In this document: in pieces, positions 45,821 to 56,798 of the stretch | How positions within the stretch are numbered: the stretch's first letter is position 1 | Layout of the letters: the number at the start of each line of letters is the position of its first letter | Source of the DNA: Panaeolus papilionaceus | Taxonomy: Eukaryota > Basidiomycota > Agaricomycetes > Agaricales | Direction of reading: 5' to 3' | DNA: 64,000 nt | Assembly (NCBI GenBank): GCA_015501605.1 | Contig: JADNRZ010000004.1 | Location: 558,001 to 622,000 of the forward strand | Notes under the pieces: generated by a model | Seen by the model: only the letters and a program-made list of their open reading frames with translations | Database searches by the model: none | Told to the model about the DNA's origin: nothing | Position numbers and translations under genes: made by a program

Positions 45821-47855
45821 ATGCCTTCCACAACGATTCAAGCTAGAATTGCAGCATTTGAGAGCGGAAACACGCTTCCTCGTCGCTCAAATTCAAATTC
45901 TCCTTCCCCTTCACCACCAAATCTTGGAAGAAAGACTTCTTTTATTGACCTTCAAGATTGGGTTGTCGATGTAAATACTAGTACTAAGGAACAACTCATC
46001 GACCTCGACTCTGAACCTTTAAATCGGCGACTTGAACCTCCAAAACTTCCACCTCGTAAACCTTCGCAGACTTCTTTAAAGCAAGCAATTCATGGAACTC
46101 ATTCGGATTCGCAAAGTCCAACAACCCCTTCAAGTCCAGCTCCACCCGCTTTTCTATATCCTCCACGACCTTTCTCGAACTTGGACATAGAATCTGCTCG
46201 TGCTCTTAATTCGAACACTCTTTCTGCAAAACAATCTCATGTACCATCATCATCCATCTCATCTTTTCATTCTGTCTCTCTCTCGTCAGACACGGACCCG
46301 AGTACACCAGGTTCTGTGGCCAACATGATTGCCACTTTTCCTATTGACAGACCCCCAAAGTATGTTGGTTGTCGTTCTTCTCTTGTTAATGCTCACGGGC
46401 TAATTAATCTGTTTAAATAAAGCGAATACAATGATACCACCCGAGATGCTGATATCCAGTCATTAGCAGATTCATACGAAGAGGTTTCCATATCCTCTTC
46501 TATTGCAAGCCCTGCGACAGAGCGTCGTGTTGCTCAAGATTGGCAGAACGCTCTGGCAAGATCATCTGCGAATGGCATATCTTCTTCAATTTCTTCATCA
46601 CTTGCCAAACGCAAGACTCCGCCCGCTGTCCCGCCGAAGTTGCCTGACCGCCCCAATTATCAACAACCTGGCACACCAACCTTGCCTCCACTGATTACAA
46701 GATCACCCCCTCCTCCTCCTCCTCCTCCTTCCGCATATGCAAGTTCTATCGCCTCCCGTTCTAATCGTTCCAGTTTAAATACAAGTGCACCAGCATCTCC
46801 TGTTATTCGTCCTTCCACCTCTTCTTCCTCACTCAGTACCACTTTAGGCTCACCCATGATTCCCACCACATACACTCCACGTCGCTCTGCGCCTCCTCCT
46901 CCCTCCTCACGTGCATCAGATCGTTCTTCCATTCAGAGTCTCCAGAGCACCAGCACTGGCACGACAGTCACCACTACCCACAGCTTTTCATCCAGCTCTC
47001 TTTCTCATACTACTTATGGAACATCCAGCAGCCATAATACCAACAGCGGTTTAGCACATGCCTTGAGCGTTTCCGCAAAGACAAAGCGTCCCACCCCTGT
47101 TCCCGCGGCTGCTCGGAAACGATATGAATCGCTGTTTAAAGCTAATGTTATTCAGAAGCGCATTGCTGGAGAGGATATGAAGAACAGGAAGCCGTCCCTC
47201 TTGACGCCCGGTGAAGCTAGGGGTATGGGTAGAAGAGCTGCGGGATGGAGAGGCTTGAGCGTGGACTTGATTACCGTAGATGACCTCGATCCGATCGGGA
47301 AAGGCAAGGAGAAGGAGGTCAGAGAGACAACAGTAGACGAGACTATTGGCCCAGATGACGTCCTTGAGGCGGGCATTGTCAAGGTTATCTGGAAGAGATC
47401 TGGGCTATCCAAAGAGACTTTATCGCAGATCTGGTACGCAACAAATCAATTGAACTCTTTATTCTTTTATTTATTTATTCTCTCTTTACAGGACTGAATG
47501 TGATCCCCAGTCAAGTGGCGCATTGTCAATGGACGCCTTCGTGAAGGGCATGTGGCGTATCGACGAAGACCTTCGGCGAGCACAGGCACAGGCCATCAAG
47601 GAAGCTCAGAGCACCAGCATTAGAGCCTACAGGTCGCCACCTCCATCTGCATCCGCCCTTGCTCGCAACAATAGCACCAAGCCTCGCAATCAGGCACCTG
47701 CATACCCCGCCAGTCCAGCCTATTCCGCCCGCCCGCCTCCTCCAGCGATACATGTACAACACAACCAAACGCCTAGTCATTATCCGCCAGCTCCGCCGAC
47801 TGCGCGTCCTGTTCCACCCCCTCGACCTTCCAAGCCGAGGGACCTGCTTTCGTGA
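45821..47855 (+). CDS. IRS4: EH-domain protein, IRS4/Tax4-like
   Basis: The protein carries a C-terminal EH domain, as in yeast Irs4/Tax4, which activate phosphatidylinositol 4,5-bisphosphate 5-phosphatase Inp51. The chosen start (45821) gives MPSTTIQARIAAFESGN; an in-frame ATG at 45791 would add ten residues. The long N-terminal part is Ser/Pro-rich and probably disordered, with PPKLPPRKPSQTS (SH3-ligand-like) and a run of nine prolines near 46706-46732. Around 47100 AARKRYESLFKANVIQKR begins the folded region, followed by VIWKRSGLSKETLSQIW, an intron, then TECDPQSSGALSMDAFVKGM (the calcium-loop helix-turn of the EH domain). The C-terminus is again Pro-rich. Assignment to IRS4 rests on architecture and the single C-terminal EH domain. 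Confidence 0.82.
46706..46732. repeat. CCT trinucleotide repeat encoding polyproline
   Basis: A (CCT)n run inside the IRS4-like CDS encodes consecutive prolines, a likely profilin or SH3 ligand. Length variation between strains would be expected. Confidence 0.7.
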
Positions 47856-48248
47856 TCATCATTCCCGTTTATGTTTCCTTGTACATTGCTGCCCGTGTTT
47901 CTTAGCAAGAAATTATGACAAATCCCATGTCTCCATACACTCATTTTCTCCTTCATTGTTTCTCCACATCATAGCAATAGACCCACATATAAATCAGTCA
48001 TCTCACTTGTTCTCGTGCACACCTTGTGATTACATTACTATCCAACACACTTCTATCATTAATGCCACGTAATAAAAACATATTTGAGCTTTGAACATAT
48101 TCGAGTGACACATACATCCCGTGCACCAATAGTAATAACCACAATATACTTACTGTATGTAGTACACAACAAACACCATGGATAGAAATAACAACAAAAA
48201 AATAGGAATAAACTTAGGGTGTTATAAATAAATGAGCTGCAAGAAACA
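47856..48248. other. Intergenic region between IRS4-like and DNMT1 genes
   Basis: 393 bp between convergent genes; only shadow ORFs and AT-rich 3' sequence are seen. Confidence 0.55.
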
Positions 48249-51200
48249 TCACAGTTCAGGGCTTCCTTCGCGCTGATGCTCTTCCCAAGCTTGTATGAGC
48301 ACTTTTGTGAGCTCTTTACCAAGTGCAAGCGCAAAGGGTACCGCAACCGCATTCCCGATTTGCCGTATTTGCTGTTGAGAAACATGTCAGCACATTCATT
48401 CAGGTCTACAAGGAAACAACAAACATCTTCAATAATGCCATGCGGACGAGTATTTATTGATTTGAAGATATAGTGGTCAGGGAAACCCTGTGCTCGAGCA
48501 CACTCTCGCACTGATATAATGCGCCGTTGCTTGAGGGAGCAGTGATGTTTAACCCAATGTCGATAGAAATTGGAATTAAGGATGTAATAGAAATACCTCT
48601 GGGTGTAGCGGCCATTGATTTTTAAGGTCAGGCCTGAGCATGGTGAGAGCACATCGGAAGTGCTTGTCCCCATCCATCCGTCCGAACAGAACTGGAATAA
48701 ACAAAAGTCATGGTCAAACTTGATTTCTATATGAAGGGGGACAGGACATTTACTCCGGTTGGTACTCTTTGCCTCTGGTCCCACATGTCTAGGTACAAGC
48801 TGCAACGGGAGCACTGAATATGTAGGCACCTCGTGAATCATTATCAATTCAACAAGCATTTTGGTCACTCACTTCGATGATAAGCGCCGGGCTCCAAGGG
48901 AATCCTTACTGTCCTGTCAAAAAAGGATGAGTTCCCATGACAAAAACGGAACGAAATAATAAACATACGCTTCTACATGTTTTGGCATAAACGTTGCCGT
49001 GTAATGCCCTGTCACCATATCCGTTTGCTTGTCTTTGCTGTCTTGGGCCCCAGGCATCCGTCGTAACCATTTTTGATATCGGTTCTGAGGCGGTGAGCCA
49101 TATTGAGTGCCGTTCGGGTACCCTGGCAGGCTTTCGAAATTCAGTGGGCCATTCCGGCCCCCATCCACGTCATTTCTTGCGTTGAATTCGGGAATTCCTA
49201 GTCTTTGGATACGATTTGAAGTTTCTTCGCGCTCTTCTTTTGTAGATTTGATGACCGTTTCGGGGTTTTTCCTTTGACATGACGGAGTATTGGTCAGTTA
49301 TAAGTAATTGATGTGATTGAAAATGGTTACCAGTCGAACGGCGGCTTGTATGCACAGATCAGATATGGATAATTTATGAAGCAGCAGGATGGACTCACTA
49401 AATCCCCGATTGCGTCCTTCACTGTAATGGGTTTGTGTGGGGCATATGTATGGTAATGACCTTCTCCCTTCCATCTAGAGATTGGCGGAAGCTTCTGGCC
49501 GTTAGGTAATTTAATCGAATGCACCTTTTCGATACCATGTGTGGGAAGAGGGAATTCAGGCATTGGTATCCCACGAAGAGCACCCCAGAAGATTATGCGA
49601 GTCCGCGACTGTGGAACACCGTATTGAAGCGCTTGGAGTTGCCTGTAGTGAACTTGATAGCTACAGCATGAATGAGATACGAAAATCATTAGGGCGGCTC
49701 GAAAATACGTACCCCAAAGCAATAAGTGCTCGAAAGATGAATTTTACCATTCCCTGACCAACTTTCACTTCGTTGGTTTCACCATCATCCCCCTCTACAT
49801 GGAAATACAAAATATGGTCTTGGATTCCTGCGACGTTTTCAAGTAAGAAGTATCGGGGCCGATAGTACTCTACCCAGCTGAGCATCTGGCACGGGAGTGT
49901 TGAGCTATGCAAAGCTATGATCAGTCGTTGCGACAAGATGGCGAGGCTGAATTTAAACATACCGGCGATCGTCTCGTGTCTTGAGAGCCATCGACAATCA
50001 TTAATACCAACAAACAAGACGAGCAAAATAGATACCTTATTGTGGTTTGCTCTGCTAAAAGATTGACAGGGCGGGCCTTCGTGTTACGACCAGCACTTGA
50101 TGAGTGCTTATTCAGTCATTCAATAGTGACGAGAGCCTACCTCCAAAAATAAAATCAATCTTCTCATCCCGCCTTGGTAGGTCGGGGCACACTGTTTCGC
50201 CGTCATTGGAGTACAATGTTGGTAGTTGTACTCCCGCGTCACGTTGCACAGCCCGCTTAAGTAGGACACTGGTATCCTGGCAGAATACCTCTGTGTTTGG
50301 GTGATTGTGCCTGCATTATGTCTGTGAGATGTGTTGCGTCTGTCAAAACTTTTGAAGTAACTCACTTAAAAGTGGCAGCTGCCGACGGCGAGAATTCCAC
50401 AGCATATTTTGTAGAAACAGCACCGGACAACGCCATCCCCAAACCAAGTCCGCCAGCACCTACAAGATGTTATCAATTTTAGAAACCAGACAACCAACTA
50501 GAACTCACCGCTGAAGAGCTCCATACCGACCAGCTTACTGTTGGTCTTGTGATACATAAGCCTTCGCTCTATAGCCCTTTCGTTTTTGCGGTGACATTCA
50601 GCACAAGTAGTAAATCGCTCGCTGGGAAGAGGACAGAGGCGGCCATTTAAAAGTATCTCATTGAGGTAAAATTGGTCATCGCCTGAATGAACCCACTCTT
50701 CAATCTCGTTGGGATTGTGGCAGTGTTTGACGAAACAAACACCATCGAGTTGGTGGATGGGGACAACAGATTTAGTATCCACCACATAGAGCTCCCTCTA
50801 AGGGGTGACGCAAGTTAATCGAGAAAACACAGCAAGATGAATGCAAAACTGACCTCATCAATAAAACCTGAAGTCAATTTCTTTGACTGGCGTGCATTGC
50901 GTTCAGACATCCTCTCCAGATGGCGAACCTGAACAGTGTTCTTAGCAGTGTCAAAGGCAATGATCTGGCGTATGTCTAAAAGGTGACATTTGTCACTACT
51001 TGGGTGCACATACACATGTTCGCGTACATGGTAAGTTACACCATTATGGATTACTGATCCGTTGTCAAGAGACTGGGTCTTAGAACATGAATCTTGTGCA
51101 TTTTGCACATCACATGCATGACAAACCCTGCCGCTATCGGATTTTGGAGTGACGAGAGCATTGGGGGGAATGTCTGAAAATCGGGCAGTCTCGACATCAT

Positions 51201-53591
51201 ATTGCAAGCTGTGAGATAATAAGTAATGCATAATAAAAAGACAAGAAGCTGCCCACCCGCAATGAAAATCATTGAAACTTTCCAAGTCTTGAGGGGGATC
51301 CTGTCCAGATCCCAACAGGGTGAAATTTGCTTTCTTGTAGATGCAACCAACTGGAAGGTCATCACATGTCCCCAGGTAGTACAAAGATCCGGGGTGTGCT
51401 AGTTCTTGAAGTAGCGTTTCTGACCCATGGTTGAACCATTGCGCATGGAACATAATCTTGGTTTTTTGCTGAAAAAAATACCGTATCTGACAAAACCTGC
51501 AAAAAGTCAAAATCTGCGGCGTCTATGCGTAGTATCAAATACAGTCATACCAGTATTTATTAGCGTAGGGATTTTTTGATCTTTCCTTTGACTTCTTACT
51601 GTCTTCATCTTCGTCCTGCACTACCATGACGACGTCGCCAGCCTAATTTGCAGAAGTACGCGTTCAATCAATGCAATGCAAGTACCATATCAGGCAGTTT
51701 TAAAACCACTTACACTATATCGCACATTGTCCAACTTCACGTCATTATAGATATCGTTCTCTCGATCAAGGTAGCGTCCTACAACAACCTCTTTGGGGTC
51801 TTTTGGATGCTGCTTATGCTTAAACCTTGGTACGGAGGAGGCATAAGCCCCTTCCTGCACCTCCGGCTCCAGGTCTGCTGCTTCAAGAGAGCCTTCGAAA
51901 CAGTTTTCTGCGAGCTGGTTGACCAGGGGCGTGAGGAAGGTTTTGCCATAAGAACGTCGATGTGCATGCACATTCTTCTCAATATTTTTGGTGGGTGTCT
52001 GCGATGAAGGGACCTTGGGTCTGCGTCTTCTGGTTGTTGAACTGTCGATGGGTTTGTCTGCATAATCCACCCCACTGAGAAAATGACGTATTAAGGGTAC
52101 ACGGGAAATTTTGAATGTTTCGTAACAAACTTCAGGAATTGCTGAAACCACATAGGCTTGCTAAAACAGTCAGAGGAAGAGTATCACATTCCAGTCAGTG
52201 GTGGGCCACGGTAAAGGTGCTGTAGACTTACAATATCCGGTGAACACACATCATCCGCATTTAATTCACGTCCAATAATTTCTTGGGCACAAGGTAAAAC
52301 ATGACCGGGGAAATAGCGTTCCTCTGCCTGTGAAACCGATTGCAGGAATTGAGGGAAAGTCATCCTGGCATCGGTTAACGAAGCCACCACGACCGCATGG
52401 AGGATGCGGTGTTGAAGCCAGTACGATGAGTAAAATGTTCTGTATTGGCGATGAGGGTTTCCAAGAATGTACCAGGCATATCTGGTACGAATGTATATTT
52501 TGCTACAAATGTATTCGGAATGTATCAAATATGGCATATTTCGAAGAATGTGATGCTTACCTGTCAAGGGTCATACGGGATGGGGATAATGCATGGACAT
52601 TGAGCTCAAGGATTGAAGTGAGATCAACTGTACGTGCAGTGGTAGTTACAGGAGTTTCCCTATCCTGACTGGTATTGGCATCGCTCTCGTCGTCGTCGTC
52701 TTCTTCTTCTTCTTCTTCTTCGTCTCGCCACGAAGATATGATGCCTGATGCTGAAAATTGGCATCGAGAATCTTCTGCTGGCAACAGTTCCGTGATATAA
52801 ACCATCTCACGTGATCCTAGCTTGAAAATAGCGAAGTTGTCGATGCGGCGGACTGGTATATCGTCCTCGTCAGATGAGTCCGAATCGTTCAGACAATTGG
52901 GTGTGGATTCTCCGGGAACCCTTAGTTTTGCATTTTCTATGACCTCACATGGTTCAAGGAAGATGTTACCTTCGTTGCACGTCTGTCAAACTGAACAGTT
53001 ACAGAAGCGTTCACATAGAAAACATACCTCTGCTGCTCAGGGAGTCATCCCGTTCTGTAGAAAAAACACGGCTAGTTTGACCACTGAAATCTACAAAGCG
53101 ATCCTGGTCGAAGCTTGACAATGCAGGAGTGAAAAGAGGTGACTTCGGTCGAAGTGCGTCAAGTTCAGACACAGTGGGTGATACGGGTAGTGAACCGTAT
53201 TGGCGTCCCCAGTCAGACACTGTAGGCGAAAGTCTTCGAGATGGCTCCTAGATAAACATTTCGTCAACCAACGGCTCCAACAATATACCATGAAAGTGGG
53301 AAGTTGCACATATAAATTTCCATTAAAAGACGAGTACCGACTTTTATCGAAATTCTAAATTGGCTGGTTAGACGACATAGATATGCATAACATCAACGCG
53401 CCCACCTTAAGTTTGATATCTACCGTAAGTTTCTGTCTCTTTTTCGGTGCGAATGTTGTCTTCGGCTCAGAAGGGTCGATTGGCGACAGTGTCCTGTCCA
53501 AGTGGGAACTTTTACGTTTTAGTGGGGGTGGTACGAGTACATAGGCACGATTTATTAAATTAGGTTGAGATGAAGAAGTGTGGTTGGACAT
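48249..53591 (-). CDS. DNMT1: DNA (cytosine-5)-methyltransferase, DNMT1 type
   Basis: This is a C5-cytosine methyltransferase with DNMT1-like layout. The ATG at 53591 begins MSNHTSSSQPNLINRAYVLV. Next come an RFTS-like region (REMVYITELLPAEDSRCQF) and an Asp/Glu run, then two BAH domains: GDVVMVVQDEDEDSKKS on and HVREHVYVHPSSDKCHLLDI on. The catalytic domain shows motif I ELFSGAGGLGLGMALSGAV (spliced near 50520-50460), motif IV GPPCQSFSRANHNK (catalytic Cys, about 50085-50045), motif VI FLLENVAGIQ, motif VIII QSRTRIIFWGALRG and motif X RQIGNAVAVPFALALGKE. The stop is at 48249. I see no CXXC zinc finger, which fits fungal DNMT1. It likely acts in the nucleus on CG methylation of repeats; maintenance role is inferred. 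It is divergent from MCM7. Confidence 0.94.
52688..52733. repeat. CGT/CTT trinucleotide tract encoding an Asp/Glu run
   Basis: An imperfect (TCN)n tract on the plus strand encodes EEEEEEEDDDDES in the DNMT1-type protein on the minus strand. It is a simple repeat in a linker and likely varies between strains. Confidence 0.7.
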
Positions 53592-53763
53592 AATATTACA
53601 AGGCTCTTATCATGAGCAATATAAATTATCAACGGGGTTAATGTTGAGCAGGGTCCGAGTTGTGTTTGTGTTCTGTTCAAATGATCGCGTTGGTATTCAA
53701 GCAACAAAGCCGTTCATAATTTCAAACACCGACAAACTCACTCCTCCTTCACTCTCATCCAAC
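53592..53763. promoter_or_regulatory. 172-bp divergent DNMT1/MCM7 promoter
   Basis: The two start codons are 172 bp apart. The interval contains TCGCGT (reverse ACGCGA, a relaxed MBF-type box) at 53685-53690 and a TATAAAT near 53622. Shared G1/S activation of maintenance methylation and replication licensing is an inference from arrangement. Confidence 0.45.
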
Positions 53764-56528
53764 ATGTCCCTCACAACTGAACAACGTTTGGTAGACTATG
53801 AAACCGAGAAAAGTGATTTTCTTTTCAGTCGTTGAACCAAGGAATTTGTCGTTAATAATATTTTTCAGGCAGGATATCGGACTTTTTGTCAAATTTCAAG
53901 AGCAGCCAGGAGAAAGACCTTGCACAGAACTTTGCCAACATTGGTCTTCAAGATCGCGACGCCGATGCCCGGGGACTTACTCTGAAGTATATGAACCAGT
54001 TGGTACGCGTTATCAACCTTGTATGACGCGTCGAAATACGCTCAACATCCCTTTAGCAAAGGATAGCTAATCGTGAGGAGCAAATGTTGGTGATCGAGTT
54101 GGAGGATATATTTACAGTGAGAACGGCCTTCAAACTCTGCATTGCATATATTTATTCGTCTTGTAGCATGAAAACACCATGAACGAGTTAGTGAATCGCA
54201 TCCGAAACAATGCCCGTCGATATGTGGGCATTTTCTGTGAAGTTGTGGACAAGCTCATGCCCGAGCCTACGAAAGACATCAGTGATCAAGACGAAGTCAT
54301 CGATGTGATCCTACACCAAAGGAGGGAGCGTAACCAGCAAATGGAGACAGGACAGGAGGGCTTTCCACATCACCTACTTAGGCGATAGTGCGTAAACTAT
54401 CGTTATTACTGGCAGATCTCTGACTCGTCTGCAGCAACCTTTACTTCAAGCCACTGACCAGCGATATCCCTATGGCAGTAAGAGATGTAAAAGGGTCTTA
54501 TCTCGGTCGATTGATCACTGTTCGGGGCATCGTAACCCGTGTATCTGAGGTCAAGCCACTTCTTCAAGTTAATGCTTATACCTGTGACGTTTGCGGCTCA
54601 GAGACGTTCCAAGATATCTCCAGCAAGACATTTGCACCCATTACCAACTGTCAAAACGAAAACGAATGCAAAAAAAATGGAATTCAAAATTCTTTACACA
54701 TGCAGACTCGGGCTTGCCGTTTCAGTCCTTTCCAGGAGGTCAAAATCCAAGAAATGGTGGGTTCCAGGTGCATGTGCTTTTCTAATGTTTCTTCTAATAA
54801 CAGTCTTGTAGCCCGATCAAGTGCCTGTTGGACATATTCCACGATCGATGAATATTCATGTTCATGGGAACTTAACAAGGTTGATGAACCCCGGAGACGT
54901 CGTCCACCTTGGCGGAATTTTCCTCCCTATCCCATATACTGGCTTCCAGGCCATCCGTGCAGGTCTTCTTACAGATACTTTCTTGGAAGCTCATCATGTC
55001 GAGCAGCTCAAGCAGCAATATAACGAAATCGAAATCACCCCTGCCATACAGCGACAAATTGCCGAGCTTCAAAGGGATCCTTCCTTATACGACACCCTGG
55101 CTCAGAGCATAGCCCCCGAAATTTACGGTCATGAAGACGTGAAGAAGGCCCTTCTGCTGCTCCTTGTCGGAGGTGTCACCAAGGAAACTGGCGACGGGAT
55201 GAAGATTCGTGGCGATATCAATGTCTGCCTCATGGGTGATCCTGGAGTAGCCAAATCACAACTTCTCAAGTATATCTCCAAGATTGCTCCTCGGGGGGTT
55301 TACACTACCGGCAAAGGTTCCTCTGGCGTCGGTTTGACCGCAGCGGTGATGCGCGATCCTGTCACTGACGAGATGGTTCTTGGTGAGTAAACATCATCAT
55401 ATGTTGAGAGCAGCTGTTAAACTACGTTTCACAACAGAGGGAGGTGCTCTGGTCCTTGCTGACAATGGAATTTGCTGCATTGACGAATTCGACAAGATGG
55501 AGGAAGCTGATCGGACGGCAATCCATGAAGTTATGGAACAACAAACCATTTCTATCAACAAAGCTGGAATCTCTACGACTCTCAACGCGCGCACGTCTAT
55601 TCTTGCCGCTGCTAATCCTCTTTACGGGCGTTACAATACCAAAGTGTCACCCGTCGAGAACATTAATCTTCCAGCCGCCCTCTTGTCAAGGTTTGACCTC
55701 TTGTTCTTGATCCTTGACAAGCCATCCAGAGAACAGGACGAACGCCTTGCAACGCATGTCACATATGTTCATATGCATAACAGCCACCCGGAGCTTCAAC
55801 ACACCGTCATAGACCCGACTGTTATGAGGTTGGCATATTTTAATATTATGGCCTCCCCAATTAATGCTAACTTTCTTCCTAGACATTATATCGCTGTAGC
55901 CAGACAAAAACGCCCGACCGTGCCTAGAGAGGTTTCCAGCTACGTCGTCGACTCGTACGTCCGACTTCGCAAGCAATCCAAAGATGAAGAGCTGCAGAAC
56001 AAGTCACACACCTACACCTCTGCACGTACCCTTCTCGGCGTTCTCCGTCTTTCCCAAGCACTTGCACGTCTTCGTTGGTCAGACGTTGTTGAGCATTCCG
56101 ATGTCGACGAAGCCCTGCGCCTGATGGAATGCAGCAAAGAGAGTCTCCAAGACGAAGAGGACAGAGAACCCGAAACGGACAAGTCGAACATGAGCAAGAT
56201 CTTCAGACTAATCAAGGAAATGGCATCATCTGGTGATCGTCGCCCTAAGCGTCAGAAGAGACTTGGCAAGGGACCTGGTGGGGAACGCGATATGGATGTT
56301 GACTCCGACGACGAAGACAACAACGTTTTGCAAATGACAGATATTCGCGCTCGTGTTCTCTCTGCAGGATTTACCGAGGTTCAACTGATGGAAACCATTG
56401 TCGCTGTAAGTTATTTTTTGTGCTTTATTAATGCTTTAACGCTCAGTTTCCCCTTCTAGTATGAAAATCTAGACATCTGGATTCGGGTTGCCAGTGGCGC
56501 CAAACTTGAGTTCATCAACAACGTTTAA
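53764..56528 (+). CDS. MCM7: DNA replication licensing factor Mcm7
   Basis: Mcm7 is one of the six AAA+ subunits of the replicative helicase MCM2-7. Eight exons (53764-53812, 53869-54002, 54057-54116, 54167-54387, 54435-54756, 54812-55382, 55438-56405, 56460-56528) give 797 residues. The N-terminal domain reads [17 protein letters not shown], then the OB-fold [20 protein letters not shown] with zinc cysteines CDVC...CQNENEC, then [15 protein letters not shown]. The ATPase part has [20 protein letters not shown], Walker [17 protein letters not shown], Walker [21 protein letters not shown], sensor [11 protein letters not shown] and arginine finger [18 protein letters not shown]7 is favoured over other MCMs by [17 protein letters not shown] and the QVPVGHIPR segment. 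It ends [10 protein letters not shown]. Confidence 0.97.
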
Positions 56529-56798
56529 TTCGGTCAATTCCGATTTCTGTCCTTGTGGAATATGTCAACATCTCTGTTTTTATATTTTGTTGTTTGCTAT
56601 CTGTATGCTGTCTTATTTAAACTGTCCCTGTATTCGAACGCATGTTTCTTTTCTTTCTTTTTTTTTTTTTGTCTGCTTTGGCATACCTGTTCTCCAAACC
56701 GTCTTGGTTGTTACACTTAGGATCCATCCTTGAACTTAATTAATCTATGATAAAATACAGATACACAGACTCCTCATAAAAAAAAAGAAAAGCCTAAT

